Assembly: GCF_036227565.1 (NCBI RefSeq)
Contig: NZ_CP109460.1
Span: 7,006,001-7,070,000, forward strand
Length of the DNA stretch: 64,000 nt
Reading direction: 5' to 3'
From: Streptomyces sp. NBC_01454
Lineage (GTDB): Bacteria; Actinomycetota; Actinomycetes; Streptomycetales; Streptomycetaceae
Positions within the stretch are counted from its first letter, which is position 1, and the number at the start of each line of letters is the position of its first letter. The position numbers and the translations under genes were made by a program. Of this stretch, positions 36,760 through 46,262 are shown piece after piece. The notes under the pieces were generated by a model. That model was not told the origin of the DNA. It saw only the letters and a program-made list of their open reading frames with translations, and ran no database searches.

Positions 36760-37800
36760 TCAGCTCTCCGACGGCGGGATCTCGCCGGAGCCGCGGGCGA
36801 TCAGACGGGTCGGGATCTCCGTGCTCCGCGGCGGGTCCTCGATGCCGTCCAGACGGCGGAAGAGCAGCCCGGCGGCCGTCCGGCCCATGTGTGCCGGATC
36901 CTGGGCGACGACCGTGATCGCGGGCCGGATGAGATCGGCCAGCTCGAAGTCGTCGAAGCCCACCAGCGCGACCGGGCGCGGGCGTGCGCGCAGGACCCGG
37001 ACGGCGGTGACGGTGACGCGGTTGTTGCCCGCGAACAGGGCGGTGACCGGTGCGGGGGCGTCCAGCATCGCAGTGGTGGCGGCGCGTACCCGGTCGGGCG
37101 CGGTGGAGCCGAGCGACACCCAGGAATCGTCGACGGGAAGTCCGGCCGCGGCCATCGCCGCGCGATAGCCGCGCAACCGCTCCCGCGCGGTGTGGATCCG
37201 CGGCTGGTCACCGATGAAGCCGATCCGGCGGTGGCCGTGCGCGATGAGATGGGCGACCGCGTCCCGGGCGCCGCCGAAGTTGTCGGAGAGCACGGCATCC
37301 GCCTCGATCCGGCCGGCCGGGCGGTCCACGAACACCGTCGCTATCCCGGCCGTCATCTCCGGCTCCAGATAGCGGTGGTCATCGGCGGCCGGGATGATGA
37401 CCAGTCCGTCCACCCGTCGTGCGCACAGCGCCAGCACCAACTCCTGTTCGCGGGACGGGTCCTCGGCGCTGGAGCCATTGATCAGCAGTGCGCCGTGGTT
37501 GCGCGCGACTTCCTCGACGGCGCGGTTGAGCGGGCCGTAGAAGGGGTCGGCGAGATCCTCCAGCACCAGGCCGATGCTGGCCGTACGCCCCTTGCGTAGA
37601 ATCCGGGCGGAGTCGTTACGGCGGAAGCCCAGGGAGGTGATGGCTTCCTGGACGCGTCGTTCGGTGTCCGGGGTGACGCCGGGTTCGCCGTTGACCACAC
37701 GCGAGACCGTCTTGAGGCCGACGCCGGCGCGTGCCGCGACATCCTTCATCGTGGGCCGGGTGCCATAGCGGCGGGACGTGCCCCGCGCGGTGTCGGTCAC
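36760..37800 (-). CDS. LacI-family transcriptional repressor
   Basis: 346 residues. The HTH is TMKDVAARAGVGLKTVSRVVNGEPGVTPDTERRVQEAITSLGF, followed by a periplasmic-binding-like sugar domain (IGLVLEDLADPFYGPLNRAVEEVARN, DGLVIIPAADDHRYLEPEM, IGFIGDQPRIHTARERLRGY). GTG 37800 was chosen for its length and upstream AGGA; ATG 37749 is possible. An operator overlaps its own -35. It is divergent from a ROK sugar kinase and near an alpha-galactosidase, so it probably senses a hexose or galactoside. Confidence 0.93.
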   Translation of the reverse strand: MTDTARGTSRRYGTRPTMKDVAARAGVGLKTVSRVVNGEPGVTPDTERRVQEAITSLGFRRNDSARILRKGRTASIGLVLEDLADPFYGPLNRAVEEVARNHGALLINGSSAEDPSREQELVLALCARRVDGLVIIPAADDHRYLEPEMTAGIATVFVDRPAGRIEADAVLSDNFGGARDAVAHLIAHGHRRIGFIGDQPRIHTARERLRGYRAAMAAAGLPVDDSWVSLGSTAPDRVRAATTAMLDAPAPVTALFAGNNRVTVTAVRVLRARPRPVALVGFDDFELADLIRPAITVVAQDPAHMGRTAAGLLFRRLDGIEDPPRSTEIPTRLIARGSGEIPPSES

Positions 37801-37842
37801 GGTGTGCGGTCCTGTTTCTCTCGGCGTCGAGGTGTGGCGTCG

Positions 37843-37869
37843 AGCATAGCCTCTAGACAACGTTGTCAA
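37843..37869 (-). promoter_or_regulatory. LacI promoter with overlapping operator
   Basis: On the minus strand, TTGACA (37869-37864) and TATGCT (37848-37843) are 15 bp apart. The perfect 12-bp palindrome GACAACGTTGTC (37856-37867), a classic LacI-type site, covers the -35, so autorepression is expected. The same site may also affect the divergent ROK gene 75 bp away. Confidence 0.7.
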
Positions 37870-37942
37870 TCAACGGAAGACTGGCGTTCTCACGCCGGGC
37901 CGATATCCCCGGTTCCCGGGCCCACCAGGAGATTCATCACCG

Positions 37943-38899
37943 ATGCAGACGGACCTCAGCGCAGCGCTGGACATTGGCGGCACCAAGATCGCCGGCGCTC
38001 TGGTGGACGCCCACGGCACGCTGATCGCACGGGCCGCCCGGCCCACCCCCGCCGACAAGGACGGGGCCACCGTGATGCGTGCGGTGGCCGAGGTGGTCGG
38101 TGAGCTGACCACGGAACCGGACTGGGCCCGGGTGGCGGCCGTCGGCATCGGCAGCGCGGGCCCGGTGAATGCCGCCTCCGGCACCGTCAGCCCGGTCAAC
38201 ATCCCCGGCTGGCGCGACTTCCCGCTCGTCGCCGGCGTGCGGGCGCTGGTGGGCGAGCGTCCGGTCGTGCTGGTCGGCGACGGTGTCGCGATGACCGCGG
38301 CCGAGCACTGGCAGGGCGCCGCGCGCGGCCACGCCAACGCGCTGTGCATGGTGGTCTCCACCGGGGTCGGCGGCGGACTCGTGCTCAACGGCCGACTGCA
38401 TCCGGGCCCCACGGGGAACGCCGGGCACATCGGCCACATCAGCGTCGATCTCGACGGTGACCCCTGTCCGTGCGGCGCCCGCGGCTGCGTGGAGCGGATC
38501 GCCAGTGGCCCCAACATCGCCCGCCGGGCGCTGGCCCATGGCTGGCAGCCGGGCCCTGGCGGTGACACCAGCGCGGCAGCCGTCGCCGCCGCCGCGCGCG
38601 CCGGGGACCCGGTCGCCGTGCGTTCCTTCGAGCGGGCCGCCCAGGCGCTGGCCGCCGGGATCGCCGCCACCGCCACGCTCGTCGAGATCGATATCGCGGT
38701 CATCGGCGGGGGAGTCGCGGGCGCGGGGGAGGTTCTCTTCGCTCCCTTGCGGGCGGCCCTGCGCGACTATGCGACGCTGTCGTTCGTCTCGGGGCTGACG
38801 GTCGTCCCCGCCCAGATGGGCACGGACGCCGGCGTGGTGGGGGCCGCCGCGGCCGCCGCCCAGCAGTCCCGCCTCGAAGCCTTCGTTCCGGCGCCCTGA
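37943..38899 (+). CDS. ROK-family sugar kinase
   Basis: 318 residues. ATP-binding ALDIGGTKIAGALVD, the catalytic region GDGVAMTAAEHWQGAA with VVSTGVGGGLVLNGRLHPGPTGNAGHIGH, and the zinc/ROK signature CPCGARGCVERIASG. No DNA-binding domain, so it is an enzyme (glucokinase-like) rather than a repressor. ATG 37943 has CAGGAG upstream. Divergent from LacI, it is likely part of the same sugar response. Confidence 0.92.
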   Translation: MQTDLSAALDIGGTKIAGALVDAHGTLIARAARPTPADKDGATVMRAVAEVVGELTTEPDWARVAAVGIGSAGPVNAASGTVSPVNIPGWRDFPLVAGVRALVGERPVVLVGDGVAMTAAEHWQGAARGHANALCMVVSTGVGGGLVLNGRLHPGPTGNAGHIGHISVDLDGDPCPCGARGCVERIASGPNIARRALAHGWQPGPGGDTSAAAVAAAARAGDPVAVRSFERAAQALAAGIAATATLVEIDIAVIGGGVAGAGEVLFAPLRAALRDYATLSFVSGLTVVPAQMGTDAGVVGAAAAAAQQSRLEAFVPAP

Positions 38900-38988
38900 C
38901 ATCACGACGGGGTGTGGCCGCATGGATGATGCCTGTTCGGGGCGGTGGCGACTGTCCTCGTGGGCGGTGTCTGTTCCGACGGATGGTG

Positions 38989-39013
38989 AACGGGCCGGGC
39001 GGCCCGGCCCGTT
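38989..39013. terminator. Terminator hairpin between ROK and alpha-galactosidase genes
   Basis: AACGGGCCGGG-CGG-CCCGGCCCGTT, 11-bp perfect stem, between convergent genes. Confidence 0.8.
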
Positions 39014-39073
39014 CGACCGGCCCGCCCGGTAGCAACCCGTTCGGCGCCCACGCCCTTGCTGTCAACTCGCCTG

Positions 39074-41140
39074 TCAGCAGCTGAACTTGGCGTCCGCCCA
39101 GTCGGCGTGGTCGTAGTCGATGCCGTCTCCGGCGTCGGTGGCGACGAGGCGGACGGTCTGCGCTCCGGTGATGGCGGCGCTGACGGCCGTGGCGGCCTCC
39201 GCGCCGGTCACCGTGGCGGTCCGGGCGACCCGCTTGCCGTCGGCCCACACCTCGAAGCTCACCGAGCCCCGGTCACCGGACTCGTCGTCGACGCCGGCCT
39301 GGGCATGGAACGCCGAGCACTGCCCGCCCGTGTAGAAGGTCACCGCGCTGGCGGCATGCGTCCCCAGGCCCCGCGCGAAACCGGTGCCGCCGATGCTGAG
39401 CGGTCTGCCGTCACCCGCCTCCCGCTCCCCGACGCTGGTGTTCTTCTCCACCGGGCCCCAGCCGTTGGTGGCGGTGAGCCAGGGCAGTTCGGCGGCGTAC
39501 GAGGTCCCGGACGGCGGTGGCACCACGACATGAGCCGTACCGGGCAGCGTCGTGGTGATCCGCTCGCCGCGTGGTGAGCGGTACCGGGCGGTGAGCGGCA
39601 GATCGTAGGCGCCGGGCGGGGTGCCGGCCGGTGCGGTGATCTTCCAGCGGGTGGTCAGCGTCTTCCCGCCGGGCAGCGCACGGGAGGTCGCCGGCGAGGC
39701 GGCCTTGAGTTGCCAGCCGTGCGGGGCCTTGACCGCCACCGTGAGGTGCGTGGCGGGGGTGCCGCCCAGATTGCGGACCGTCGAGCGGAGGTCGGCGGGG
39801 GTGCCGGCCTCGACCAGGGGGGTGCGGTCGAGCCCGGTCTCGACCGCCGGCGGGTAGCCGGCCCAGCGCGGGTCGGCGGAGACCCGGTAGACGACGGTGC
39901 CGTGTGCCGGCACGGTCGCGGAGACGGTGCCCGTGGTGTGGGTGTCCCGGTGCTGCCACAGATCGCGCAGCCGGTAGCCGGCGGCCTGCGGAAGGCCCGC
40001 GTCCCCGGCGGTGGTGGAGATCCGCTGCGGCTGGTCGGTCTCGTTGAACAGCGCCACCGCGCTGTCGCCGCCCGCCAGTTGCCTGACGAGCGTCCAGCGG
40101 CCGGAATCGGACGCCAGCACCGTGGCCGGTTTGCCCAGTGCGTCCTGGTCGACGGCGATCAGGTCCTTGTTGGCCAGGATCGCGAACGTCTCCGGGGTCG
40201 CCTTGCGCAGATCGGAGCCGATCAGCAGCGGGGCGGCCATCATCGACCACAGCGAGAAGTGGCTGCGGTACTCGGTGTCCGTCATCCCGCCGTTGCCGAC
40301 TTCCAGCATGTCCGGGTCGTTCCAGTGCCCGGGGCCGGCGTGCGGGGCGAGCGGCAGATTCTGCTTGGCGATCTCGAGCATGCTCGCCCAGGAGTCACTG
40401 ATGTCGCCGGTGGTGCGCCACAGATGCCCTACGTCCGACGCCCACTCCCAGGGCTTGTTCTCGCCCCATTCGCAGATGCTGTAGACGATGGGACGCCCGG
40501 TGGCCTTGAGCGCGTCCCGCATGGTGCGGTACCGCTGCTTGGCGTCCACGCCGAGGTTATTGCAGTTGTCGTACTTGAGGTAGTCCACGCCCCAGTCGGC
40601 GAACTGCTGGGCATCGGACGTCTCGTGCCCCAGCCCGCCGGGAAATCCGGCCGGGTTGCAGGTTTTGATGCCGGCGCTCGTATAGATGCCGAACTTCAGG
40701 CCCTTGGAGTGCACATAGTCGGCCACTGCCTTGATGCCGTGCGGGAAACGGTGGGGGTCCGGCACGAGCTTGCCGTTCCCGTCGCGGGTGGGCAGCGCCC
40801 AGCAGTCGTCGAGATTGACGTACTGATAGCCGGCGTCCTTCAGGCCCTTGCTGACGAAGAGATCGGCGATGCCCTTGACCATCTCCTCGTTGAACTCCGC
40901 CCGGCACTGCGTGGAGTTCCAGTTGTTGAAGCCCATCGGGGGCGTCTTGGCGAGCCCGCCGGGAAGCCGGGGTGCGGGGGCGGTGCCGCTGGTGGGGGCG
41001 GTACCGGGCCCTGCGGAGTCGGGTGTATGGGCCGCGGCGGGCAGGGCGGTCACCCCTGCCGTGCACAGCAGTGCGGCGGACAGCACGCCGACGATTCTTC
41101 GGTGACCTCGCCGGTGGGTGGTGCGGACATGAACGCGCAT
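39074..41140 (-). CDS. Secreted alpha-galactosidase (GH27) with NPCBM/NEW2 domain
   Basis: 688 residues. An N-terminal Sec signal (about 1-38, IVGVLSAALLCTAGVTALPAAAH) is followed by the GH27 barrel (LAKTPPMGFNNWNSTQC...). The nucleophile is Asp191 in YLKYDNCN and the acid/base Asp277 in HWNDPDML. A beta-sandwich and an NEW3-like domain (about 440-520) lead to a C-terminal NPCBM carbohydrate-binding domain ending DGIDYDHADWADAKFSC. It releases galactose from alpha-galactosides outside the cell. ATG 41140 follows GGAGGA. LacI and ROK genes nearby suggest co-regulated sugar use. Confidence 0.95.
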   Translation of the reverse strand: MRVHVRTTHRRGHRRIVGVLSAALLCTAGVTALPAAAHTPDSAGPGTAPTSGTAPAPRLPGGLAKTPPMGFNNWNSTQCRAEFNEEMVKGIADLFVSKGLKDAGYQYVNLDDCWALPTRDGNGKLVPDPHRFPHGIKAVADYVHSKGLKFGIYTSAGIKTCNPAGFPGGLGHETSDAQQFADWGVDYLKYDNCNNLGVDAKQRYRTMRDALKATGRPIVYSICEWGENKPWEWASDVGHLWRTTGDISDSWASMLEIAKQNLPLAPHAGPGHWNDPDMLEVGNGGMTDTEYRSHFSLWSMMAAPLLIGSDLRKATPETFAILANKDLIAVDQDALGKPATVLASDSGRWTLVRQLAGGDSAVALFNETDQPQRISTTAGDAGLPQAAGYRLRDLWQHRDTHTTGTVSATVPAHGTVVYRVSADPRWAGYPPAVETGLDRTPLVEAGTPADLRSTVRNLGGTPATHLTVAVKAPHGWQLKAASPATSRALPGGKTLTTRWKITAPAGTPPGAYDLPLTARYRSPRGERITTTLPGTAHVVVPPPSGTSYAAELPWLTATNGWGPVEKNTSVGEREAGDGRPLSIGGTGFARGLGTHAASAVTFYTGGQCSAFHAQAGVDDESGDRGSVSFEVWADGKRVARTATVTGAEAATAVSAAITGAQTVRLVATDAGDGIDYDHADWADAKFSC

Positions 41141-42377
41141 GCTTCGCGTCCTCCGTCTTCGCGAGAGGTGGGTGGGGTCGCGACCGGTCGCTGATGGGTG
41201 TTTACGGTAGAGCTTGTTGGAGTCTGTTGGAAGAGGGGTGGCGGGGTTTCCTCTGCCGCCCGCAACGCCCGTCAATTTCCTGCGAGTTCGCGGCGAGATC
41301 GCGCCATGTGCGTTTGGTTCTGTTTGGTTCCGCCCGGTCGGGCTCGGTGGACCCCGGTGGACCCCGGTGGGCTCCTGCCGGCCTCTGCCGCCCCCTGTGG
41401 CGGCTCCTCCCTCGCCCGGCAGTTACCTCGTCCGCGCCCTCTCGCCCTCGTCCGCCGCCGACAGGTCTGCGCCAACTGCGCCAACTGCGCCAACTCCGGC
41501 CTGTGCGCGTGCTTTCTGCCGCCGCCCGTTCGTCCTCGCCGTCCCAGGAGTGCCGCTCACTCTTGCCTGCCGTCTTTCGCGGCCTTCGGCGTGGTGGTCC
41601 GAGTGCCGCCGCCTGGTGCCCCCTGTGAATCCACCTCCATATCCGCCTCCCCGTCACCTCCGCTCCGCATGGCGAAGGTCGCGCGCACCCTGCGCCCGGA
41701 ATTTCCGGTGCCGGACATCGGCGGCGGAGCGGGCGTTCCGGACGCAATACCGGCAGGTCACTCTCCCTCTCCAGGTCTTCCGCAGGCCTTCCGTGCCGGG
41801 GTCCGGTAATTGCTCCGGAAGGACAACGACTTCCTCCCGGGGCTTTGTCTTCCTCTTCCACGGTGAGGAAATCCAGGTCTCCGTCGGCCTGGCTTCCTCC
41901 TGGCCGCTATTGCACCGGTGACGCCTCCAAATCGCCGCGCGCACATACTCATTGGGTGGCCCGCGGCGCTGGAATTCCCGCTCTCTTCCAGGGAAATTCC
42001 TTTCCCGCCCGACCCCAGGCCCGGGCAAGTGCTGGCGGACCGTGCGGAACCGGCCGTCGACCGTCCATGGGCCGCCGTCATATGCGGGCCCCGTCGGCCG
42101 CCGGGGCCCGGGAATCCGGTCTGCGAGGGAGGGTTTCGGTTCTGGAGGGGCTGGGGAGCGCTTGTTTGCCGGGGGCTTCGCGGCGGGGATGCGGTGACCG
42201 GCATCCTCCGCGCGATGCATTTCGCGATCGGCTCGTCCATGGGTGCGCGAAGTCCCCCTGGCCGCGCCGTTGGTCGAATGCGCAACGTTCCCGGTCCTGT
42301 GCGCGGCCCCTGCCTCCGGACTTTCCGTGGCAGGGTGTTCCGGGCAACTCACCTGGGTCTAGGGAAGAGGGGAAACC
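41141..42377. other. 1.2-kb region without a convincing gene
   Basis: Several frames are open but none shows Streptomyces third-position GC bias or a recognisable family. Base composition is more even than in the flanks. It contains the alpha-galactosidase promoter zone, short direct repeats (GGTGGACCCC near 41348), a 9-nt repeat TGCGCCAAC x3 at 41468-41494, and small hairpins such as GGGAAA-TTCC-TTTCCC near 41990. It could be a decayed gene, an untranslated region or foreign sequence. Confidence 0.6.
41468..41494. repeat. Three 9-nt tandem repeats TGCGCCAAC
   Basis: Three exact copies in a row inside the gene-poor gap. Probably a simple-sequence expansion. Confidence 0.7.
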
Positions 42378-43412
42378 GTGATCGTCTGGCTGAACGGCAC
42401 GTTCGGTGCGGGCAAGACCACTGCGGCTCAAGAATTGCTCGACCTGCTTCCCGGAAGCACGCTCTACGACCCCGAACTCCTCGGCAGCGGACTGCGGTTG
42501 ATGCTGCCGGCCAAGCGGTTCGAGGAGATCGACGACTATCAGGATCTGCCGGCCTGGCGGCGCATGGTCGTGGACACCGCCGCGGCACTGCTCACCGAAG
42601 TGCCGGGCCCGCTGATCACGCCGATGACGCTGCTGCGGCAGGAGTACCGCGACGAGATCTTCGGGGCCCTCGCCGCCCGCCGGATTCCCGTGCGGCATGT
42701 GCTCGTGCACGCGGAGGAAACGATCCTTCGGGCCCGAATAGCGGAGCGCGAGAAGACCTCCGAGGACGCCGGGGCCGCCGCGTCGACGCGCCGGTGGAGC
42801 CTGGAACACCTGGGCCCGTACGCCGACGCGCTGCCCTGGCTCCGGGGCGACGCCCATGTCGTCGACACCACCCGGCTCACGCCCCGGCAGACCGCCGAGC
42901 GGGTCGCCGAAGCCGTGCGCACCGGCGCCGGTGCCTGCGACATCGTGCAGACCCCCGAACCGACCGCCGAGACGCTCGCGGCCGGTGTGCTGCTCTTCGA
43001 CGACCAGGACCGCGTGCTGCTCGTCGACCCGACCTACAAGGCCGGCTGGGAATTCCCCGGGGGCGTCGTGGAACGCGGCGAGGCGCCCGCCCGTGCCGGG
43101 GTGCGGGAGGTCGCCGAGGAGCTCGGCATCGAACTGCCCAGCGCGCTCCGGCTGCTCGTACTGGACTGGGAAGCCCCCAAACCGCCCGGCTACGGCGGTA
43201 TGCGGCTGCTCTTCGACGGCGGCACCCTGACCGACGACCGGATCGGCAAGCTGCTGCTGCCCGGCTCCGAACTGCGCGACTGGCGCTTCGTCACCGAGAC
43301 CGAGGCGGAGAAGATGCTGCCGCCGGTGCGCTGGAACCGGCTGCGCTGGGCGCTGCGCGCCCGCGAACAGGGCTGTCCGCTCCACCTGGAGGCGGGCGTT
43401 CCCGTCGGCTGA
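42378..43412 (+). CDS. TmrB-like P-loop / Nudix hydrolase fusion
   Basis: 344 residues. The N-terminal half resembles TmrB, the ATP-binding tunicamycin-resistance protein of Bacillus: MIVWLNGTFGAGKTTAAQELL with Walker A at residues 7-15, then STLYDPELLGSGLRLMLP and LITPMTLLRQEYRDEIFGAL. From about residue 195 a Nudix domain begins; the Nudix box GGVVERGEAPARAGVREVAEELGIEL (about 227-252) has all conserved Glu residues. TmrB-like proteins bind or phosphorylate antibiotic-like ligands; Nudix enzymes cleave nucleoside diphosphate linkages. GTG 42378 follows GAGGGG. The combination suggests a kinase/pyrophosphatase acting on one nucleoside-type substrate. Confidence 0.88.
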   Translation: MIVWLNGTFGAGKTTAAQELLDLLPGSTLYDPELLGSGLRLMLPAKRFEEIDDYQDLPAWRRMVVDTAAALLTEVPGPLITPMTLLRQEYRDEIFGALAARRIPVRHVLVHAEETILRARIAEREKTSEDAGAAASTRRWSLEHLGPYADALPWLRGDAHVVDTTRLTPRQTAERVAEAVRTGAGACDIVQTPEPTAETLAAGVLLFDDQDRVLLVDPTYKAGWEFPGGVVERGEAPARAGVREVAEELGIELPSALRLLVLDWEAPKPPGYGGMRLLFDGGTLTDDRIGKLLLPGSELRDWRFVTETEAEKMLPPVRWNRLRWALRAREQGCPLHLEAGVPVG

Positions 43413-43464
43413 CCACCGGCCGGGAGGACCGGACGCCACCGGGCACCCCGGCCGGCCCGCGGCG

Positions 43465-43500
43465 CCCGTCCCTCCCGGCGAGCCCACCGGGAGGGACGGG
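43465..43500. terminator. Bidirectional terminator between the Nudix and M20 genes
   Basis: CCCGTCCCTCCCGG pairs perfectly with CCGGGAGGGACGGG (14 bp) around an 8-nt loop, between convergent genes. Confidence 0.88.
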
Positions 43501-43516
43501 CCCACGCATCAGGGCC

Positions 43517-44878
43517 TCAGGCGTGGCTCTTCGCGTACTGCCCCAGGAACAGCGCCTCCGCCAGGGAGAGCCGCTCCAGTTCCTGCGGCGAGACGCTCTC
43601 GTTGACCGCGTGGATCTGCGCCTCCGGCTCACTCAGCCCGATCAGCAGGATCTCCGCGTCCGGGTAGAGACCGGCCAGCGTGTTGCACAGCGGGATCGAG
43701 CCGCCCATACCGGCGGTCTGCATCTCCTCGCCGTCGTACGCCTCCCGCAGCGCCGCGGCCATCGACGCGTACGCCGGGCTGCTGGTGTCCGCACGGAACG
43801 CCTGCCCCTGCCCGACCTGTTCGACGGCGACCCGCGCACCCCACGGGGCGGCGCCCTCCAGATGCGCGGTCAGCAGCTTCGTCGCCTCGACCGCGTCCGT
43901 GCCCGGCGGCACCCGCAGGCTCACCAGCGCCCGCGCGCCCGCCTGTACGGACGGCGTGGCGCCGACCACCGGCGGGCAGTCGATGCCCAGCACGGTGACG
44001 GCCGGACGGGACCAGATCCGGTCCGCGACCGTGCCGCTGCCGAGCAGCCCGACCCCGTCCAGGACCTTGGCGTCCCGGCGGAATTCAGCTTCCGGATACT
44101 CCAGGCCGTCCCAGGTGGCGTCCGCGGCCAGCCCCCGCACCGTCGTCGAACCGTCCTCGGCGCGCAGCGAGTCCAGGATCCGGATCAGCGCCGCCAGCGC
44201 GTCGGGTGCCGCGCCGCCGAACTGGCCGGAGTGCAGATTGCCCTCCAGGGTGTCGACCCGGACCCGTACCAGGGTCATCCCGCGCAGCGTCGCGGTCACC
44301 GTCGGCAGGCCGACCCGGAAGTTGCCGGTGTCGCCGATGACGACGGCATCGGCGGCCAGCAGCTCGGGGTGTGCCTCGGCGTAGCGCTCCAGACCGCCGG
44401 TGCCCTGCTCCTCGGAACCCTCCACGATCACCTTGACGTTGACCGGCACCCCGCCGTGCTCCTTCAGCGCGCGCAGCGCCGTCAGATGCATGATCAGGCC
44501 GCCCTTGCAGTCGGCGGCGCCGCGGCCGTACCAGCGGCCGTCGCGCTCGGTCAGCTCGAACGGCGGGGAGACCCAGGCGTCCTCGTCCAAGGGCGGCTGC
44601 ACGTCGTAGTGCGCGTACAGCAGGACCGTCGGGGCGCCGGCCGGGCCGGGCAGAAAGCCGTACACGGACTGGGTCCCGTCGGGGGTGTCCAGCAGCGCCA
44701 CGTCCTGGAAGCCGTCCGCCCGCAGCGCCCCGGTGATCCACCGGGCGGCCGCCTCGCACTCGCTCCGGGGGAACTGGGCCGGATCCGCCACCGACTTGAA
44801 GGCCACCAATTCGGCCAGCTCGGTCCTGGCGCGCGGCTGCAGCGCGGCGACGGTCTGTGCGAGCGGGCTGTCGGACAT
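43517..44878 (-). CDS. M20-family dipeptidase (metallopeptidase)
   Basis: 453 residues. Zinc-site residues are visible: His in VLLYAHYDVQPP, Asp in GRGAADCKGGLIMH, the general base Glu pair in IVEGSEEQGTGG, Asp in VVIGDTGN and His in AQIHAVNESV. A lid/dimerisation domain is inserted from about 200 to 320. It hydrolyses dipeptides or similar amides in the cytosol. ATG 44878 follows AAGGAG. Divergent from the flavoprotein at 45057. Confidence 0.94.
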   Translation of the reverse strand: MSDSPLAQTVAALQPRARTELAELVAFKSVADPAQFPRSECEAAARWITGALRADGFQDVALLDTPDGTQSVYGFLPGPAGAPTVLLYAHYDVQPPLDEDAWVSPPFELTERDGRWYGRGAADCKGGLIMHLTALRALKEHGGVPVNVKVIVEGSEEQGTGGLERYAEAHPELLAADAVVIGDTGNFRVGLPTVTATLRGMTLVRVRVDTLEGNLHSGQFGGAAPDALAALIRILDSLRAEDGSTTVRGLAADATWDGLEYPEAEFRRDAKVLDGVGLLGSGTVADRIWSRPAVTVLGIDCPPVVGATPSVQAGARALVSLRVPPGTDAVEATKLLTAHLEGAAPWGARVAVEQVGQGQAFRADTSSPAYASMAAALREAYDGEEMQTAGMGGSIPLCNTLAGLYPDAEILLIGLSEPEAQIHAVNESVSPQELERLSLAEALFLGQYAKSHA

Positions 44879-45056
44879 GGAACGCTCCTTGTGGGCGCGG
44901 CGTTGTGCGTACGGGCCGTGTGGACCTCGTGAGCCGGACGGACCGGACGTACGGACATCAGTGCCCCCGATCTTCCCACAGGCCCCACGTACAACAGGGG
45001 CCCGTAGGATGCGGGCGGTACGCGCAGCCAGCCATCGAACGGGAGCAGACGCACAG

Positions 45057-46262
45057 GTGAGCAGCGAGCGGACAACGGAGGACAACGAGCAGGTGTGGGA
45101 CGTCGTGGTGGTGGGCGCGGGGCCTGCGGGCGCCTCGGCCGCGCATGCCGCGGCGTGCACGGGACGCCGGGTGCTGCTGCTGGAGAAAGCGGATCTGCCG
45201 CGCTACAAGACCTGCGGCGGCGGCATCATCGGCCCCTCGCGGGACTCGCTGCCGCCCGGCTTCGATCTCCCGCTGCGCGACCGGGTGCATGCGGTGACGT
45301 TCTCGCTGAACGGCCGGCTCACCCGCACCCGCCGTTCCAAGAACATGCTCTTCGGGCTGATCAACCGTCCCGAGTTCGATGCCCGGCTGGTCGAGTCGGC
45401 CAAGGACGCGGGCGCCAGGGTCCGCACCGGTGTCACGGTCGCCCGGGTGGAGCAGCACGGCGCCGAGGTGCCGGACCGGCGGACCGTCGCGGTGGTGCTG
45501 GGGGACGGCGAGGTGGTGCTGGCGCGGGCCGTGGTCGGCGCGGACGGCAGCGCGGGCCGTATAGGGGGTCATGTCGGGGTCAAGGTCGACGAGGTCGACC
45601 TGGGCCTGGAGGCGGAGATCCCGGTGCCGCCGCCGGTCGCGGAGGACTGGGCGGGCCGGGTGCTCATCGACTGGGGACCGATCCCCGGCAGCTACGGCTG
45701 GGTGTTCCCCAAGGGCGACACCCTCACCGTCGGCGTCATCTCCGCACGTGGTGAGGGCGCGGCGACCAAGCGCTACCTGGAGGACTTCATCGGCCGGCTG
45801 GGGCTGGCCGGCTTCGAACCGAGCATCTCCTCGGGGCATCTGACGCGCTGCCGCGCCGATGACTCCCCGCTGTCCCGCGGCCGGGTGCTGGTGTGCGGGG
45901 ACGCCGCCGGGCTGCTGGAGCCGTGGACCCGGGAGGGCATCTCCTTCGCGCTGCGCTCCGGGCGGCTGGCGGGGGAGTGGGCGGTGCGGGTCTCCGAGGC
46001 GCACGACGCGGTGGACGCCCGCCGCCAGGCCCTCAATTACGCCTTCGCCATCAAGGCCGGCCTCGGTGTGGAGATGGGCGTGGGACGCCGGATGCTCCAG
46101 GTCTTCACCCGCCGCCCCGGCCTGCTGCACGCCGCGATCACGGGCTTCCGGCCCGCCTGGCACGTCTTCGCGAAGATCACCCGCGGGACCACCACACTGG
46201 CCGAGATCGTCCGCACCCGCCCGGTGGCGCGGCGGGCGCTGGAGGCGATGGACCGGGGGTGA
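45057..46262 (+). CDS. Geranylgeranyl reductase-family FAD oxidoreductase
   Basis: 401 residues. The FAD dinucleotide motif is DVVVVGAGPAGASAAHAAA (about 12-30), followed by the isoprenoid-reductase pattern RYKTCGGGIIG, later VVGADGSAGRIGG and VCGDAAGLLEPWTREGISFALRSG. It reduces double bonds of isoprenoid chains, for example on menaquinone or lipids. GTG 45057 is the best start (GGGAG upstream). No isoprenoid gene is adjacent. Confidence 0.92.
   Translation: MSSERTTEDNEQVWDVVVVGAGPAGASAAHAAACTGRRVLLLEKADLPRYKTCGGGIIGPSRDSLPPGFDLPLRDRVHAVTFSLNGRLTRTRRSKNMLFGLINRPEFDARLVESAKDAGARVRTGVTVARVEQHGAEVPDRRTVAVVLGDGEVVLARAVVGADGSAGRIGGHVGVKVDEVDLGLEAEIPVPPPVAEDWAGRVLIDWGPIPGSYGWVFPKGDTLTVGVISARGEGAATKRYLEDFIGRLGLAGFEPSISSGHLTRCRADDSPLSRGRVLVCGDAAGLLEPWTREGISFALRSGRLAGEWAVRVSEAHDAVDARRQALNYAFAIKAGLGVEMGVGRRMLQVFTRRPGLLHAAITGFRPAWHVFAKITRGTTTLAEIVRTRPVARRALEAMDRG

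Noticed and set aside
41654..42352. 232-codon minus-strand frame in the gene-poor gap
   Set aside because: Third-position GC is low, no ribosome site and no recognisable domain.
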